Shown in pieces: positions 26,544 through 34,180 of a stretch of DNA of 43,777 bases. Origin of the DNA: Bacteroidaceae bacterium (GTDB lineage Bacteria; Bacteroidota; Bacteroidia; Bacteroidales; Bacteroidaceae); assembly GCA_024698925.1 (NCBI GenBank), contig JAILQO010000036.1, positions 1-43,777 on the forward strand, in the 5' to 3' direction. The stretch's first letter is position 1. Every line of letters starts with the position of its first letter. The position numbers and the translations under genes are program-made. Below the pieces are notes generated by a model, which was not told where the DNA came from, searched no databases, and worked only from the letters and a program-made list of their open reading frames with translations.

Positions 26544-27153
26544 CCAATCCTAAAGGTTCCTCACCCAGGGATTCGTCGTCCATGTCGTCATACAGGTCTA
26601 TGTCTGAAGAACCGCCGCCGACCTGTAACACCAAAGGCACATCAATGGGAACGCGGTCACCAGCATAAACATTCTGACCACGGCTCTTGATGCCATAGAC
26701 CCAATCCTTGTCACCACCAGGTACATACTCGATATTGCCTAACCTGAAGCCCATTGCTGTCAGTCTGGCTTGCGCCTCGCGCAGCGAACTGTTATCGGCA
26801 ATATCCGGAAGTACCACCGTGGGAATACGGGTGGTATTGACGATTAAGAATATCTCTCGCCCACTTTTCACCTTACGGCCGCTGGTTGGTGTCTGATCCA
26901 AGATGCAACCCGCAGGCATCGACTTATTATAGGCACTATCCACTACCACGCCATGTAATCCCAATTGATTCAGGCGATAGCATGCATCGGTCTCCTGTTT
27001 GCCTACGAGATTCGGCACCTCGATGCGCTCACCGTGGTGCGTATAACTATCCATGCCTCTCCAAACGAGTATGAACAGAACAATGGTGACGATCAATATC
27101 GCCAAGAGGTTGCCCCATACAATCGGGCTTGTAAGTTTCTTGAAGAATCCCAT
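26527..27153 (-). CDS. PASTA-domain membrane protein
   Basis: 208 residues: one N-terminal membrane helix (near 13-31, GNLLAILIVTIVLFILVW) and two or three periplasmic PASTA repeats (VPNLVGKQETDACYRLNQLG; LPDIADNSSLREAQARLTAMG), then an acidic Asp/Glu-rich tail. PASTA domains usually bind peptidoglycan stem peptides or muropeptides, but here there is no kinase or transpeptidase domain. Co-transcription with rluD and ddl suggests a cell-wall link. Probably a periplasmic sensor or scaffold; role unproven. Confidence 0.88.
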   Translation of the reverse strand: MGFFKKLTSPIVWGNLLAILIVTIVLFILVWRGMDSYTHHGERIEVPNLVGKQETDACYRLNQLGLHGVVVDSAYNKSMPAGCILDQTPTSGRKVKSGREIFLIVNTTRIPTVVLPDIADNSSLREAQARLTAMGFRLGNIEYVPGGDKDWVYGIKSRGQNVYAGDRVPIDVPLVLQVGGGSSDIDLYDDMDDESLGEEPLGLDDVSE

Positions 27154-27182
27154 GATAGGCTATCGTTTGAGAAAAGAAAACA

Positions 27183-27219
27183 GCGCAGATGACACATCGT
27201 TGGATTGTATCATCTGCGC
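27183..27219 (-). terminator. Terminator after rpmH
   Basis: A perfect 10-bp stem, GCGCAGATGA (27183-27192) with TCATCTGCGC (27210-27219), is followed on the minus strand by TGTTTTCTTTTC. It lies between rpmH and the PASTA gene and probably ends or attenuates rpmH transcription. Confidence 0.65.
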
Positions 27220-27245
27220 CGCGACTAGTAAGTACGGTCCGATAA

Positions 27246-27401
27246 TTATTTGCCGTGACGCTCGTCAGAGACGGTCAGCTTCTTGCGACCCTTGGCACGA
27301 CGTGCTGCCAGCACGCGACGGCCATTTGCAGTTTGCATACGTTCACGGAAACCGTGCTTGTTCTTTCTCTTGCGATTGTGGGGTTGGAATGTTCTTTTCA
27401 T
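27246..27401 (-). CDS. rpmH: 50S ribosomal protein L34
   Basis: 51 residues beginning [20 protein letters not shown] and containing [16 protein letters not shown], the unmistakable L34 sequence. L34 is a small basic protein of the large subunit. It runs divergently from efp, with separate promoters in the 208-bp gap, and is followed by a hairpin terminator. Confidence 0.97.
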   Translation of the reverse strand: MKRTFQPHNRKRKNKHGFRERMQTANGRRVLAARRAKGRKKLTVSDERHGK

Positions 27402-27448
27402 TGCTGTATATTCTTTTATATTTGTTGCATTAGTGAGCTAACGGGCTG

Positions 27449-27480
27449 CAAAAGTAGGTACTTTTTTTCATTCACGCAAA
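27449..27480 (-). promoter_or_regulatory. rpmH promoter
   Basis: On the minus strand TTTG (27480-27477) and TACTTTTG (27456-27449) are 20 bp apart, matching the Bacteroidetes consensus, about 48 nt before ATG 27401. Confidence 0.7.
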
Positions 27481-27506
27481 TCTTCGATGATTTTTTGCTC
27501 ATTCTC

Positions 27507-27538
27507 TTGTGTTTTTTATTTAATTTTCACTACCTTTG
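27507..27538 (+). promoter_or_regulatory. efp promoter
   Basis: TTG (27507-27509) and TACCTTTG (27531-27538) are 21 bp apart. The leader to ATG 27610 would be about 65 nt. Confidence 0.7.
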
Positions 27539-27609
27539 CACCCGATTTCGAGAGAAACGCTTCCAAAATCTGTATTTTACAATTCACATTTTACATTATA
27601 TCAAAACGT

Positions 27610-28176
27610 ATGATTAACTCTCAAGACATCAAGAAGGGCACCTGCATCCGCATGGATGGCAAGCTCTATTTCTGCATTGACTTCCTGCACGTGAAGCCTG
27701 GCAAGGGCAATACCATCATGCGCACTACGTTGAAGGACGTAGTCAGTGGCAACGTGCTGGAGCGCCGTTTCAACATCGGTGAAAAGCTCGAGGACGTACG
27801 CGTGGAGCGCCGCAGCTACCAGTTCCTCTATCTCGAAGGCGAGGACTACATCTTCATGAACAACGAGACTTTTGAGCAGATTCCCATTCCCAAGGACCAG
27901 ATCAACGGTGTTGCCTTCATGAAGGAAGGCGAGAACGTGGAAGTGGTTACCGACGCCAGCACTGAGACTGTGCTCTACGCCGACGTTCCCGTGAAGGTCA
28001 AACTCGCCATCACATGGACCGAGCCTGGCCTCAAGGGAGACACTGCAACTAACACCCTGAAGCCCGCCAAGGTTGAGACCGGTGCCGAGATTCGCGTACC
28101 CCTTTTCATCAACGAAGGCGAGATTGTCGAGGTTGACACCCGCGACGGTAGCTATCTCGGACGCGTCAAGGCATAA
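27610..28176 (+). CDS. efp: Elongation factor P
   Basis: 188 residues, the full bacterial EF-P length with its KOW-like domain and two OB domains. EF-P rescues ribosomes stalled at polyproline. The conserved tip loop reads HVKPGKGNTIMR, with a Lys at the usually modified site. The C-terminus EVDTRDGSYLGRVK is the family signature. ATG 27610 was chosen because an upstream in-frame ATG (27487) lies before the promoter and adds 41 non-family residues. A strong terminator follows. Confidence 0.97.
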   Translation: MINSQDIKKGTCIRMDGKLYFCIDFLHVKPGKGNTIMRTTLKDVVSGNVLERRFNIGEKLEDVRVERRSYQFLYLEGEDYIFMNNETFEQIPIPKDQINGVAFMKEGENVEVVTDASTETVLYADVPVKVKLAITWTEPGLKGDTATNTLKPAKVETGAEIRVPLFINEGEIVEVDTRDGSYLGRVKA

Positions 28177-28198
28177 CCCTTCGTCATGTTTATCCCCT

Positions 28199-28236
28199 AA
28201 AAGGGCCGTTTCTCATTTGAGAGGCGGCCCTTTTCT
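28199..28236 (+). terminator. Rho-independent terminator of efp
   Basis: AAAAGGGCCGTTTCTC (28199-28214) pairs with GAGAGGCGGCCCTTTT (28219-28234) as a 16-bp stem with two G-U pairs and a 4-nt ATTT loop, followed by a T-rich tract. Confidence 0.9.
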
Positions 28237-28300
28237 ATCACTTTGAAGCACATTTTCTATATTTTATAGAAAAAAGGACGCCTATCTCAAGTTTTTTTTG

Positions 28301-28308
28301 TTACTTTG
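28301..28308 (+). promoter_or_regulatory. Possible -7 element of the SusCD operon
   Basis: TTACTTTG differs from TAnnTTTG at one position and is followed by CGCC, 75 nt before ATG 28384. No clear -33 box; the region is T-rich. A small AT-rich hairpin lies at 28253-28273. Confidence 0.4.
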
Positions 28309-28383
28309 CGCCACCAAATCCGACAATCATTAACGACATAACACTTTTTGTGACCACAATCAATGTCTATATATCTTAAGAAT

Positions 28384-31300
28384 ATGAAGCGTTTTGCGGC
28401 CATTCTACTACTCCTGATGGCACTGATTCCAGCAACAGCACAGGTTACACAAGGCGACAAGCCCACTTCTGTACCGATGCAAGGTGTCGTGCCACAAGCC
28501 CCGACCGCCATCCCTGCCAACCAACTATTGCTCACGGGTGTCATCACGGATACTCATGGTGAGACACTACCTGGTGCTAACATCCGTGTACGTGAGACTA
28601 AATCAGCAACTGTCTCTGACATAGACGGAAAGTTCACCATCACCCTTCCCAAGGGGCAAGCTGTCACTGTAGATTTCTCCTATGTAGGTATGGAGACACA
28701 GACCAAACATTACGACGGCAAGAAGAACTACACCAACCAGACCATCATCCTTAGCGAAAGCGGGCAAATGGAAGAAGTGGTCGTCACTGGACTTTTTGAC
28801 TATAAATCCTCGACCTTCACTGGTTCTACAGCCTCCTACTCCCAAGAAGAGCTAAAAGCTGTGGGTAATTCCAATGTCCTGAAGATTATACAGTCACTGG
28901 ATCCTTCCTTCGTTGTGGACATGAACAGCGTCATGGGATCCAACCCCAACTACATGTCCGATATCACCCTTCGCGGTAATGCCTCCTTCGCTGGCCTACA
29001 AGGCGAATACAGCGGCAATCCCAATGCTCCACTCTTTATTCTGGACGGCTTTGAAGCAACGCAGCAGCAAATCTTCGACCTTGACATCAATCGCATCAAG
29101 AGTGTTACCATCTTGAAGGATGGTGCCGCCAAGGCTATCTATGGCTCCAAGGCCAGCAACGGCGTTATCGTCGTAGAGACCATTCTCCCCGAAGCTGGAC
29201 GTCTTCGCATCACCTATACAGGCGACCTCAACGTGGAGGTTCCTGACCTCACCACCTATGATCTCACGAATTCGTCTGAGAAACTGGAGGTAGAACGGCT
29301 GTCTGGGCGATATTCTTCATCAACCCCTTATTTCCAGGCGCTGTTGGATGAACAATACAATGCCATCGCTGCCAACATCGCCCGTGGTGTTGACACCTAT
29401 TGGTTGTCTCAACCACTACGCTCTGGCATTGGACACAAACACACAGCCTACGTAGAAGGTGGCACAGACGAAATGCGCTATTCGGGAAACCTGATGTACA
29501 ACAACATCGCAGGCGTCATGAAGGAGTCTGACCGTAGCACATTCTCCGGCAATATCAACCTCAGCTATCGGTACAAAGGATGGATGTTCCGCAACCAACT
29601 CTCCGTAACAGGTAACCGTGCCGATGACAGTCCATACGGCACCTTCTCGGATTACACGGCCGTGAATCCCTATTTCACGGCAACGGATGAGAACGGTAAC
29701 ATCCAGAAGATTCTTGGCACCTACACCGCCCCCGGTGCTAACGGCAGTACCCTGACATATTATAATCCTCTTTACAACGCCACCATTGGCACCAAGAACT
29801 TCTCGAAATATACGGAAGTTGTGGAGAACTTCTATTTAGAATACCGCCCCATCACAGATTTGCGTTTCACGGCACGTTTGGGATACACCCATCAGAACAA
29901 CAAACGCGAGGATTTCTACCCAGGTGACCACAGCCGCTTCAACGATTGGACAGGTGACCGCTATTTCCAACGCGGCAGTTACACCATCTCCAACGGCGAG
30001 ACCAATAGTCTTTCCGTTGACCTCACTGGCAATTATTCCCATACGTGGGACAAACATATGCTTCTGGCCAACGCGGCCTATTCGCTGCAGGCACAGGACG
30101 ACAGCACCGAAGGTATGACAGCTTGGGGATTTCTCAACAACCACGTAGATTACATCACCTTCGCCAAGCAATATGCAGAAGGTGGTAAGCCGTCAGGCTC
30201 CGAGACGACGACACGCTCGCTCGGTTTCACGGGCGCTGCCAACTACAGCTACGATGAGCGCTACCTCTTCGATGCCAGCCTGCGTTTCAATGGTTCCTCA
30301 GTCTTCGGCTCAGACAATCGCTGGGGTACATTCTGGAGTGCCGGTGTGGGATGGAACCTGCACAAGGAACATTTTATGAGCGATGCGAAATGGTTGACGC
30401 TGTGCAAATTCCGCATCACCTATGGCCTCACTGGTAATCAGAATTTCTCGCCTTATCAAGCCAAAGCTACGTACAAATTTTACGATAGCATCATCTACGA
30501 CAACATCTCTGGTGCCTATCTGATGGCAATGCCCAACTCCAACCTGAAATGGCAGCAGACAGGTGATTTCACCATTGGTCTCGATTTAGGCCTTTGGAAA
30601 CGCTTGAACTTCCGCTTCGACTACTACGACAGCCGCACGCATGACGCCCTAATCGCCATGACCATTCCCACCTCTACAGGCTTTACATCTTATATGGAGA
30701 ACCTCGGTAACGTGCAGAATCGTGGTATTGAAGCAACAGCCAACTGGCGTTTCTACCAGAAGGGACAGTCCTTTATGAGCCTCACAGGTAGTATCGCACA
30801 TAACGTCAACAAGGTAACCGAAATCAGCGATGCCCTCAGTAACTTCAACCGCGAACAGGATGCAACCAATACGACATCGCCCATCATCCGTTATGAGGAA
30901 GGACAATCCATGACTGCTATCTGGGCCGTAAAATCACTGGGCATCGATCCTGCCACAGGTCGCGAGATGTTCCTCAAGAAGGATGGTACACGAACATACG
31001 ACTACACAACAGATGACTATATCATTGCCGGCGATTCCAATCCTAAGGTACACGGCACATTTGGTTTCAATGGCGAATATAAGGGTATTGGCCTAAGCCT
31101 GCTCTTCAGTTATCAACTTGGAGGAGACTACTACAACCAGACCCTAGTGGATCGCGTGGAGAATGTGAATATCGCTTACAATGTCGATCGTCGGGTGTTC
31201 AGTGACTCATGGAATGCCGCAGGCGATGTGGCCCTCTACAAGCACATCTCCTCAACGCCCTCTACAACCTATGCCACCACACGCTTTGTACAACGGAACA

Positions 31301-31497
31301 ACATGCTGGACCTCACCAGCCTTTCGGCCTATTACGACTTCAAGCATTGCAAATGGTTGCGGCCGGCAGGCTTCGAGCGGTTACGCGTGACGGGCTATAT
31401 GAACGATGTATTCCATCTCTCCACCATCAAGGCCGAGCGTGGTCTTAGCTACCCTTACGCCCATACCTTCTCACTTTCAGTGACTGGAACTTTCTAA
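28384..31497 (+). CDS. SusC/RagA-family TonB-dependent outer-membrane transporter
   Basis: 1037 residues. Signal peptide MKRFAAILLLLMALIPATAQ, then a carboxypeptidase-regulatory-like beta domain (about 45-120, GVITDTHGETLPGANIRV), a TonB-box-like MEEVVVTG, the plug (FILDGFEATQQQIFDLDIN, VTILKDGAAKAIYGSKASNG) and a 22-stranded barrel ending in Phe. It imports large substrates with its SusD partner, powered by TonB. ATG 28384 gives a clean signal peptide; 28363 is an alternative adding seven residues. With DUF4843, PKD-like and thioredoxin genes following and no glycosidase, the substrate is more likely peptide or protein than glycan. Confidence 0.95.
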   Translation: MKRFAAILLLLMALIPATAQVTQGDKPTSVPMQGVVPQAPTAIPANQLLLTGVITDTHGETLPGANIRVRETKSATVSDIDGKFTITLPKGQAVTVDFSYVGMETQTKHYDGKKNYTNQTIILSESGQMEEVVVTGLFDYKSSTFTGSTASYSQEELKAVGNSNVLKIIQSLDPSFVVDMNSVMGSNPNYMSDITLRGNASFAGLQGEYSGNPNAPLFILDGFEATQQQIFDLDINRIKSVTILKDGAAKAIYGSKASNGVIVVETILPEAGRLRITYTGDLNVEVPDLTTYDLTNSSEKLEVERLSGRYSSSTPYFQALLDEQYNAIAANIARGVDTYWLSQPLRSGIGHKHTAYVEGGTDEMRYSGNLMYNNIAGVMKESDRSTFSGNINLSYRYKGWMFRNQLSVTGNRADDSPYGTFSDYTAVNPYFTATDENGNIQKILGTYTAPGANGSTLTYYNPLYNATIGTKNFSKYTEVVENFYLEYRPITDLRFTARLGYTHQNNKREDFYPGDHSRFNDWTGDRYFQRGSYTISNGETNSLSVDLTGNYSHTWDKHMLLANAAYSLQAQDDSTEGMTAWGFLNNHVDYITFAKQYAEGGKPSGSETTTRSLGFTGAANYSYDERYLFDASLRFNGSSVFGSDNRWGTFWSAGVGWNLHKEHFMSDAKWLTLCKFRITYGLTGNQNFSPYQAKATYKFYDSIIYDNISGAYLMAMPNSNLKWQQTGDFTIGLDLGLWKRLNFRFDYYDSRTHDALIAMTIPTSTGFTSYMENLGNVQNRGIEATANWRFYQKGQSFMSLTGSIAHNVNKVTEISDALSNFNREQDATNTTSPIIRYEEGQSMTAIWAVKSLGIDPATGREMFLKKDGTRTYDYTTDDYIIAGDSNPKVHGTFGFNGEYKGIGLSLLFSYQLGGDYYNQTLVDRVENVNIAYNVDRRVFSDSWNAAGDVALYKHISSTPSTTYATTRFVQRNNMLDLTSLSAYYDFKHCKWLRPAGFERLRVTGYMNDVFHLSTIKAERGLSYPYAHTFSLSVTGTF

Positions 31498-31664
31498 ATG
31501 AAAAGTGAAGAATGAAAGAGTGAATAATAAAAGTTACTACAGATAATAAGAGATAAATATGAATCATCAACAGACATATAAGAAATGGTGTAAGAGCTTA
31601 GTGAAAGGTAATTCTTATTTTTCACTTTTTACTCTTTCACTTTTCACTCTCATCCTGACGAGCT
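31498..31664 (+). repeat. Leader plus signal-peptide cassette, copy A (SusD)
   Basis: Leader and first about 105 coding bases are nearly identical to copies B and C. It starts at the SusC stop with a GTGAA/ATGAA tract and lacks the GC-rich palindrome of B and C. AGTGAATAATAA (31519-31530) can pair with TTATTTTTCACT (31615-31626) with one mismatch. Confidence 0.85.
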
Positions 31665-33049
31665 GCAACTCCTGGCTTGACGTACAACCCCGTTCGCAAG
31701 TGGAGGACACAGAACTCTTTGAGACGGAAAGTGGTTTCAAAGAGGTGCTCGCTGGAGTGTATTCCTCCATGGTGTCCTCTAAGACCTACGCCAAAGAAAT
31801 GACCTTCGGTTTGATGGGTATTCTAGGACATGAATGGGACTATTACTACGAGAGCCAGTACAAAGACGCAGCAGCTTTCGACTACGAATCCTCGTATCCA
31901 GTCGGTTATCTACGCGACATCTGGGCAACCAACTACAGCGGTATCGCCAACGCCAACAACCTGTTAGCGCACATTGATGACAACCCAGGTCTTTTCTCAC
32001 GCGACAACCACGATGTCATCAAAGGAGAGGCTTTAGCACTACGCGCCTTCCTCCACTTTGATTTGCTGCGTTGCTTCGGTGTCAGTTTTGCAGTAAACCC
32101 CGATCAGCCCGCCATCCCCTACTCCACTGGCCTTTCCTATCAAGTCTTTCCGCAGCTGACAGTCCGTCAAGTCGCAGATGCGGTGACAACAGATCTGTTA
32201 CAGGCCGAAGCCCTGTTGGAGGGAGCCGATCCTATCGTTACTGGACGTACCATTACAGAATCTGTAGATAACGGTTATCTGCTAAACCGCCAGCTCCACT
32301 TGAACTACTATGCCGTCAAAGGTCTGCAGGCGCGTGTTTATATGTGGACAGGCGAATATGACAAGGCTTTGGCAGCAGCCGACATCGTCATCAAGGCCAA
32401 CGCTTTCCCATGGGCGACAGTCAGTAACCTGCAATCTGGTGTTGACCGTTCATTAGCCACCGAGCAGCTCTTTGCGCTGAATAACCTGACGCAGGAGACA
32501 GACATTGCAGACCGTTTTTTTGATGAAGGATCTCAGTACACCTTCGCCGTAACCGAGACACGTCGTCTGGAGTATTTCGACAACGCCACTCAGGATTATC
32601 GCTACACCTTCCTTTACAAAGCCGACAGTGGCACCAATCCCCAAAACCGCTATCTCCGCAAGTACGACACGCCCGCATCAGGCGGTGACACCTATTATAA
32701 ATATAAGATGCCACTCATGCGCATCTCAGAGATGTATCTGATTCGCAGCGAAGTCTATCACCGCAATGGGGACGACACCAAAGCACGTACAGCGCTCAAT
32801 GACTTGCGTCAGGCACGCAATTTGCCCCCATTCACAGAGACCACCATGCCAACAGACTACGATCTGGAACTCATTCGCGAATATCGTCGCGAGTTCATCG
32901 GTGAGGGTCAGTTGTTCTTCCTCTACAAACGACTCAACCGGACTGCTATCCTCTATGCCAACATCGAGGATGCTGTTGCCTCCAAAGTCTATACATTCCC
33001 CCTGCCCCTCACCGAGACCGAGGCGGCACAAAGGGAGGCGAATAAATAG
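31559..33049 (+). CDS. SusD/RagB-family surface lipoprotein
   Basis: 496 residues. An unusually long, polar n-region (MNHQQTYKKWCKSLVKGNSY) precedes the hydrophobic core FSLFTLSLFTLILTSC with acylated Cys36. The mature SusD fold follows: NSWLDVQPRSQVEDTELFET, TPR-like helices with ALALRAFLHFDLLRCFGVSF near residue 165, the C-terminal RISEMYLIRSE region, and the late motif RREFIGEGQLFFLYKRLNR. It forms the lid of the SusC transporter. It starts 61 nt after SusC. Its first 36 codons are nearly identical at DNA level to those of the PKD-like gene. Confidence 0.95.
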   Translation: MNHQQTYKKWCKSLVKGNSYFSLFTLSLFTLILTSCNSWLDVQPRSQVEDTELFETESGFKEVLAGVYSSMVSSKTYAKEMTFGLMGILGHEWDYYYESQYKDAAAFDYESSYPVGYLRDIWATNYSGIANANNLLAHIDDNPGLFSRDNHDVIKGEALALRAFLHFDLLRCFGVSFAVNPDQPAIPYSTGLSYQVFPQLTVRQVADAVTTDLLQAEALLEGADPIVTGRTITESVDNGYLLNRQLHLNYYAVKGLQARVYMWTGEYDKALAAADIVIKANAFPWATVSNLQSGVDRSLATEQLFALNNLTQETDIADRFFDEGSQYTFAVTETRRLEYFDNATQDYRYTFLYKADSGTNPQNRYLRKYDTPASGGDTYYKYKMPLMRISEMYLIRSEVYHRNGDDTKARTALNDLRQARNLPPFTETTMPTDYDLELIREYRREFIGEGQLFFLYKRLNRTAILYANIEDAVASKVYTFPLPLTETEAAQREANK

Positions 33050-33060
33050 ATGGGCCTCAC

Positions 33061-33255
33061 CCCAACCCTCTCCCGTGGGAGAGGGAGAAGTGGATAGAGA
33101 AAAACGAAAGAGTGAAAAATATTAGTTACTACAGATAATAAGAGATAAATATGAATCGTCAACAAACATATAAGAAAAGGTGTAAGAGCCAAGTGAAAGG
33201 TATTTCTTATTTTTCACTTTTCGCTCTTTCACTTTTCACTTTCATCCTCTCGACG
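33061..33255 (+). repeat. GC-rich palindrome (copy 3) plus leader/signal cassette, copy B
   Basis: CCCTCTCCC (33066-33074) and GGGAGAGGG (33077-33085) form a perfect 9-bp palindrome with a GT centre. Then come a GAAAG/GTGAA tract, the shared ACTACAGATAATAAGAGATA leader, ATG 33151 and the signal-peptide codons. AGTGAAAAATA (33111-33121) is an exact inverted repeat of 33208-33218. Confidence 0.85.
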
Positions 33256-33975
33256 AGTTGCGCCCAAGAGTCCGTGCCCACTTATGACACCTCTATCACT
33301 GGACTGGATATTTGGTTAGGAAACAGTTCAGGTGTGGTCTATGAGTCTACCAGTTACAACTACTCCTATGCTTTCGAGGAGGGGGGAGTCATGTTCTATG
33401 CCCAGATCAACGGACTCCCAGCCGATCACGACCGTACATTCCAGTTGGAACTATTTGGACAGGATGCCGAATTGGCACGTTCTACGGTGCGTTTGGAAGA
33501 CTATGTATTGCCTGCAGGTGCCGTCAGCGGGACCTATAAGGTTTATTTCAACACCCAGAAGCTATCTGATCCCACGCTCTTCACCCAAGCGGACGGTACC
33601 ATCCAATTCCGTTTGATTCCCAGTAGCGATTTCACCATCGGAACGGAGAACCACCAGCAGTTCACCGTTATACTGAAGAACTATCTGGCCAAGCCAGACA
33701 ACTGGGACGCTGCCAACTTCCCACGAATGGCACTTTCCAAATTCTTTGGCACATACAGTCGCGTGAAATACCAATTCATGATTGAGCACATCGGCCTTGT
33801 TGATTTCGAAGTAAACTACAATGCACAGACAAGCTACGATGAGGATACCAAGGTCTGCTCATACTCCTACGCCACCTCCTACCTTGTACCGGTCATGAAG
33901 CAGGCGTTAGAGGAATATAACGCAACCCACGATACCCCACTCACCGACGAGTTTGGGAATCCGGTAGAGTTCTAA
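33151..33975 (+). CDS. DUF4843 lipoprotein
   Basis: 274 residues. The cassette-type signal peptide (MNRQQTYKKRCKSQVKGISY, then FSLFALSLFTFILSTSC) has acylated Cys37. The mature part is mostly beta, with the DUF4843 features NYLAKPDNWDA and FFGTYSRVKYQFMIEHIG in the last third. DUF4843 lipoproteins usually follow SusC/SusD, as here, in place of SusE/SusF, and probably aid surface substrate binding. The stop lies 101 nt before the next start, exactly the spacing on its upstream side. Confidence 0.85.
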   Translation: MNRQQTYKKRCKSQVKGISYFSLFALSLFTFILSTSCAQESVPTYDTSITGLDIWLGNSSGVVYESTSYNYSYAFEEGGVMFYAQINGLPADHDRTFQLELFGQDAELARSTVRLEDYVLPAGAVSGTYKVYFNTQKLSDPTLFTQADGTIQFRLIPSSDFTIGTENHQQFTVILKNYLAKPDNWDAANFPRMALSKFFGTYSRVKYQFMIEHIGLVDFEVNYNAQTSYDEDTKVCSYSYATSYLVPVMKQALEEYNATHDTPLTDEFGNPVEF

Positions 33976-33984
33976 AGGAGCCTC

Positions 33985-34180
33985 TCCCCAACCTTCTCCC
34001 GTGGGAGAGGGAGAAGTGAATAGAGAAAAATGAAAGAGTGAAAAATAAAAGATACTACAGATAAAAAGAGATAAATATGAATCATCAACAGACATATAAG
34101 AAATGGTGTAAGAGCTTAGTGAAAAGCAATTCTTATTTTTCACTTTTCACTCTTTCACTTTTCACTCTCATTATACTGAC
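33985..34180 (+). repeat. GC-rich palindrome (copy 4) plus leader/signal cassette, copy C
   Basis: CCTTCTCCC (33992-34000) and GGGAGAGGG (34003-34011) form the stem with one G-U pair. The remainder aligns with copy B, and its coding part is nearly identical to copy A. AGTGAAAAATAA (34037-34048) is an exact 12-bp inverted repeat of TTATTTTTCACT (34133-34144). Confidence 0.85.

Noticed and set aside
33066..33085. GC-rich palindrome as a terminator within the SusCD operon
   Set aside because: No following T-tract, and the same element occurs inside coding sequences; partial attenuation remains possible.
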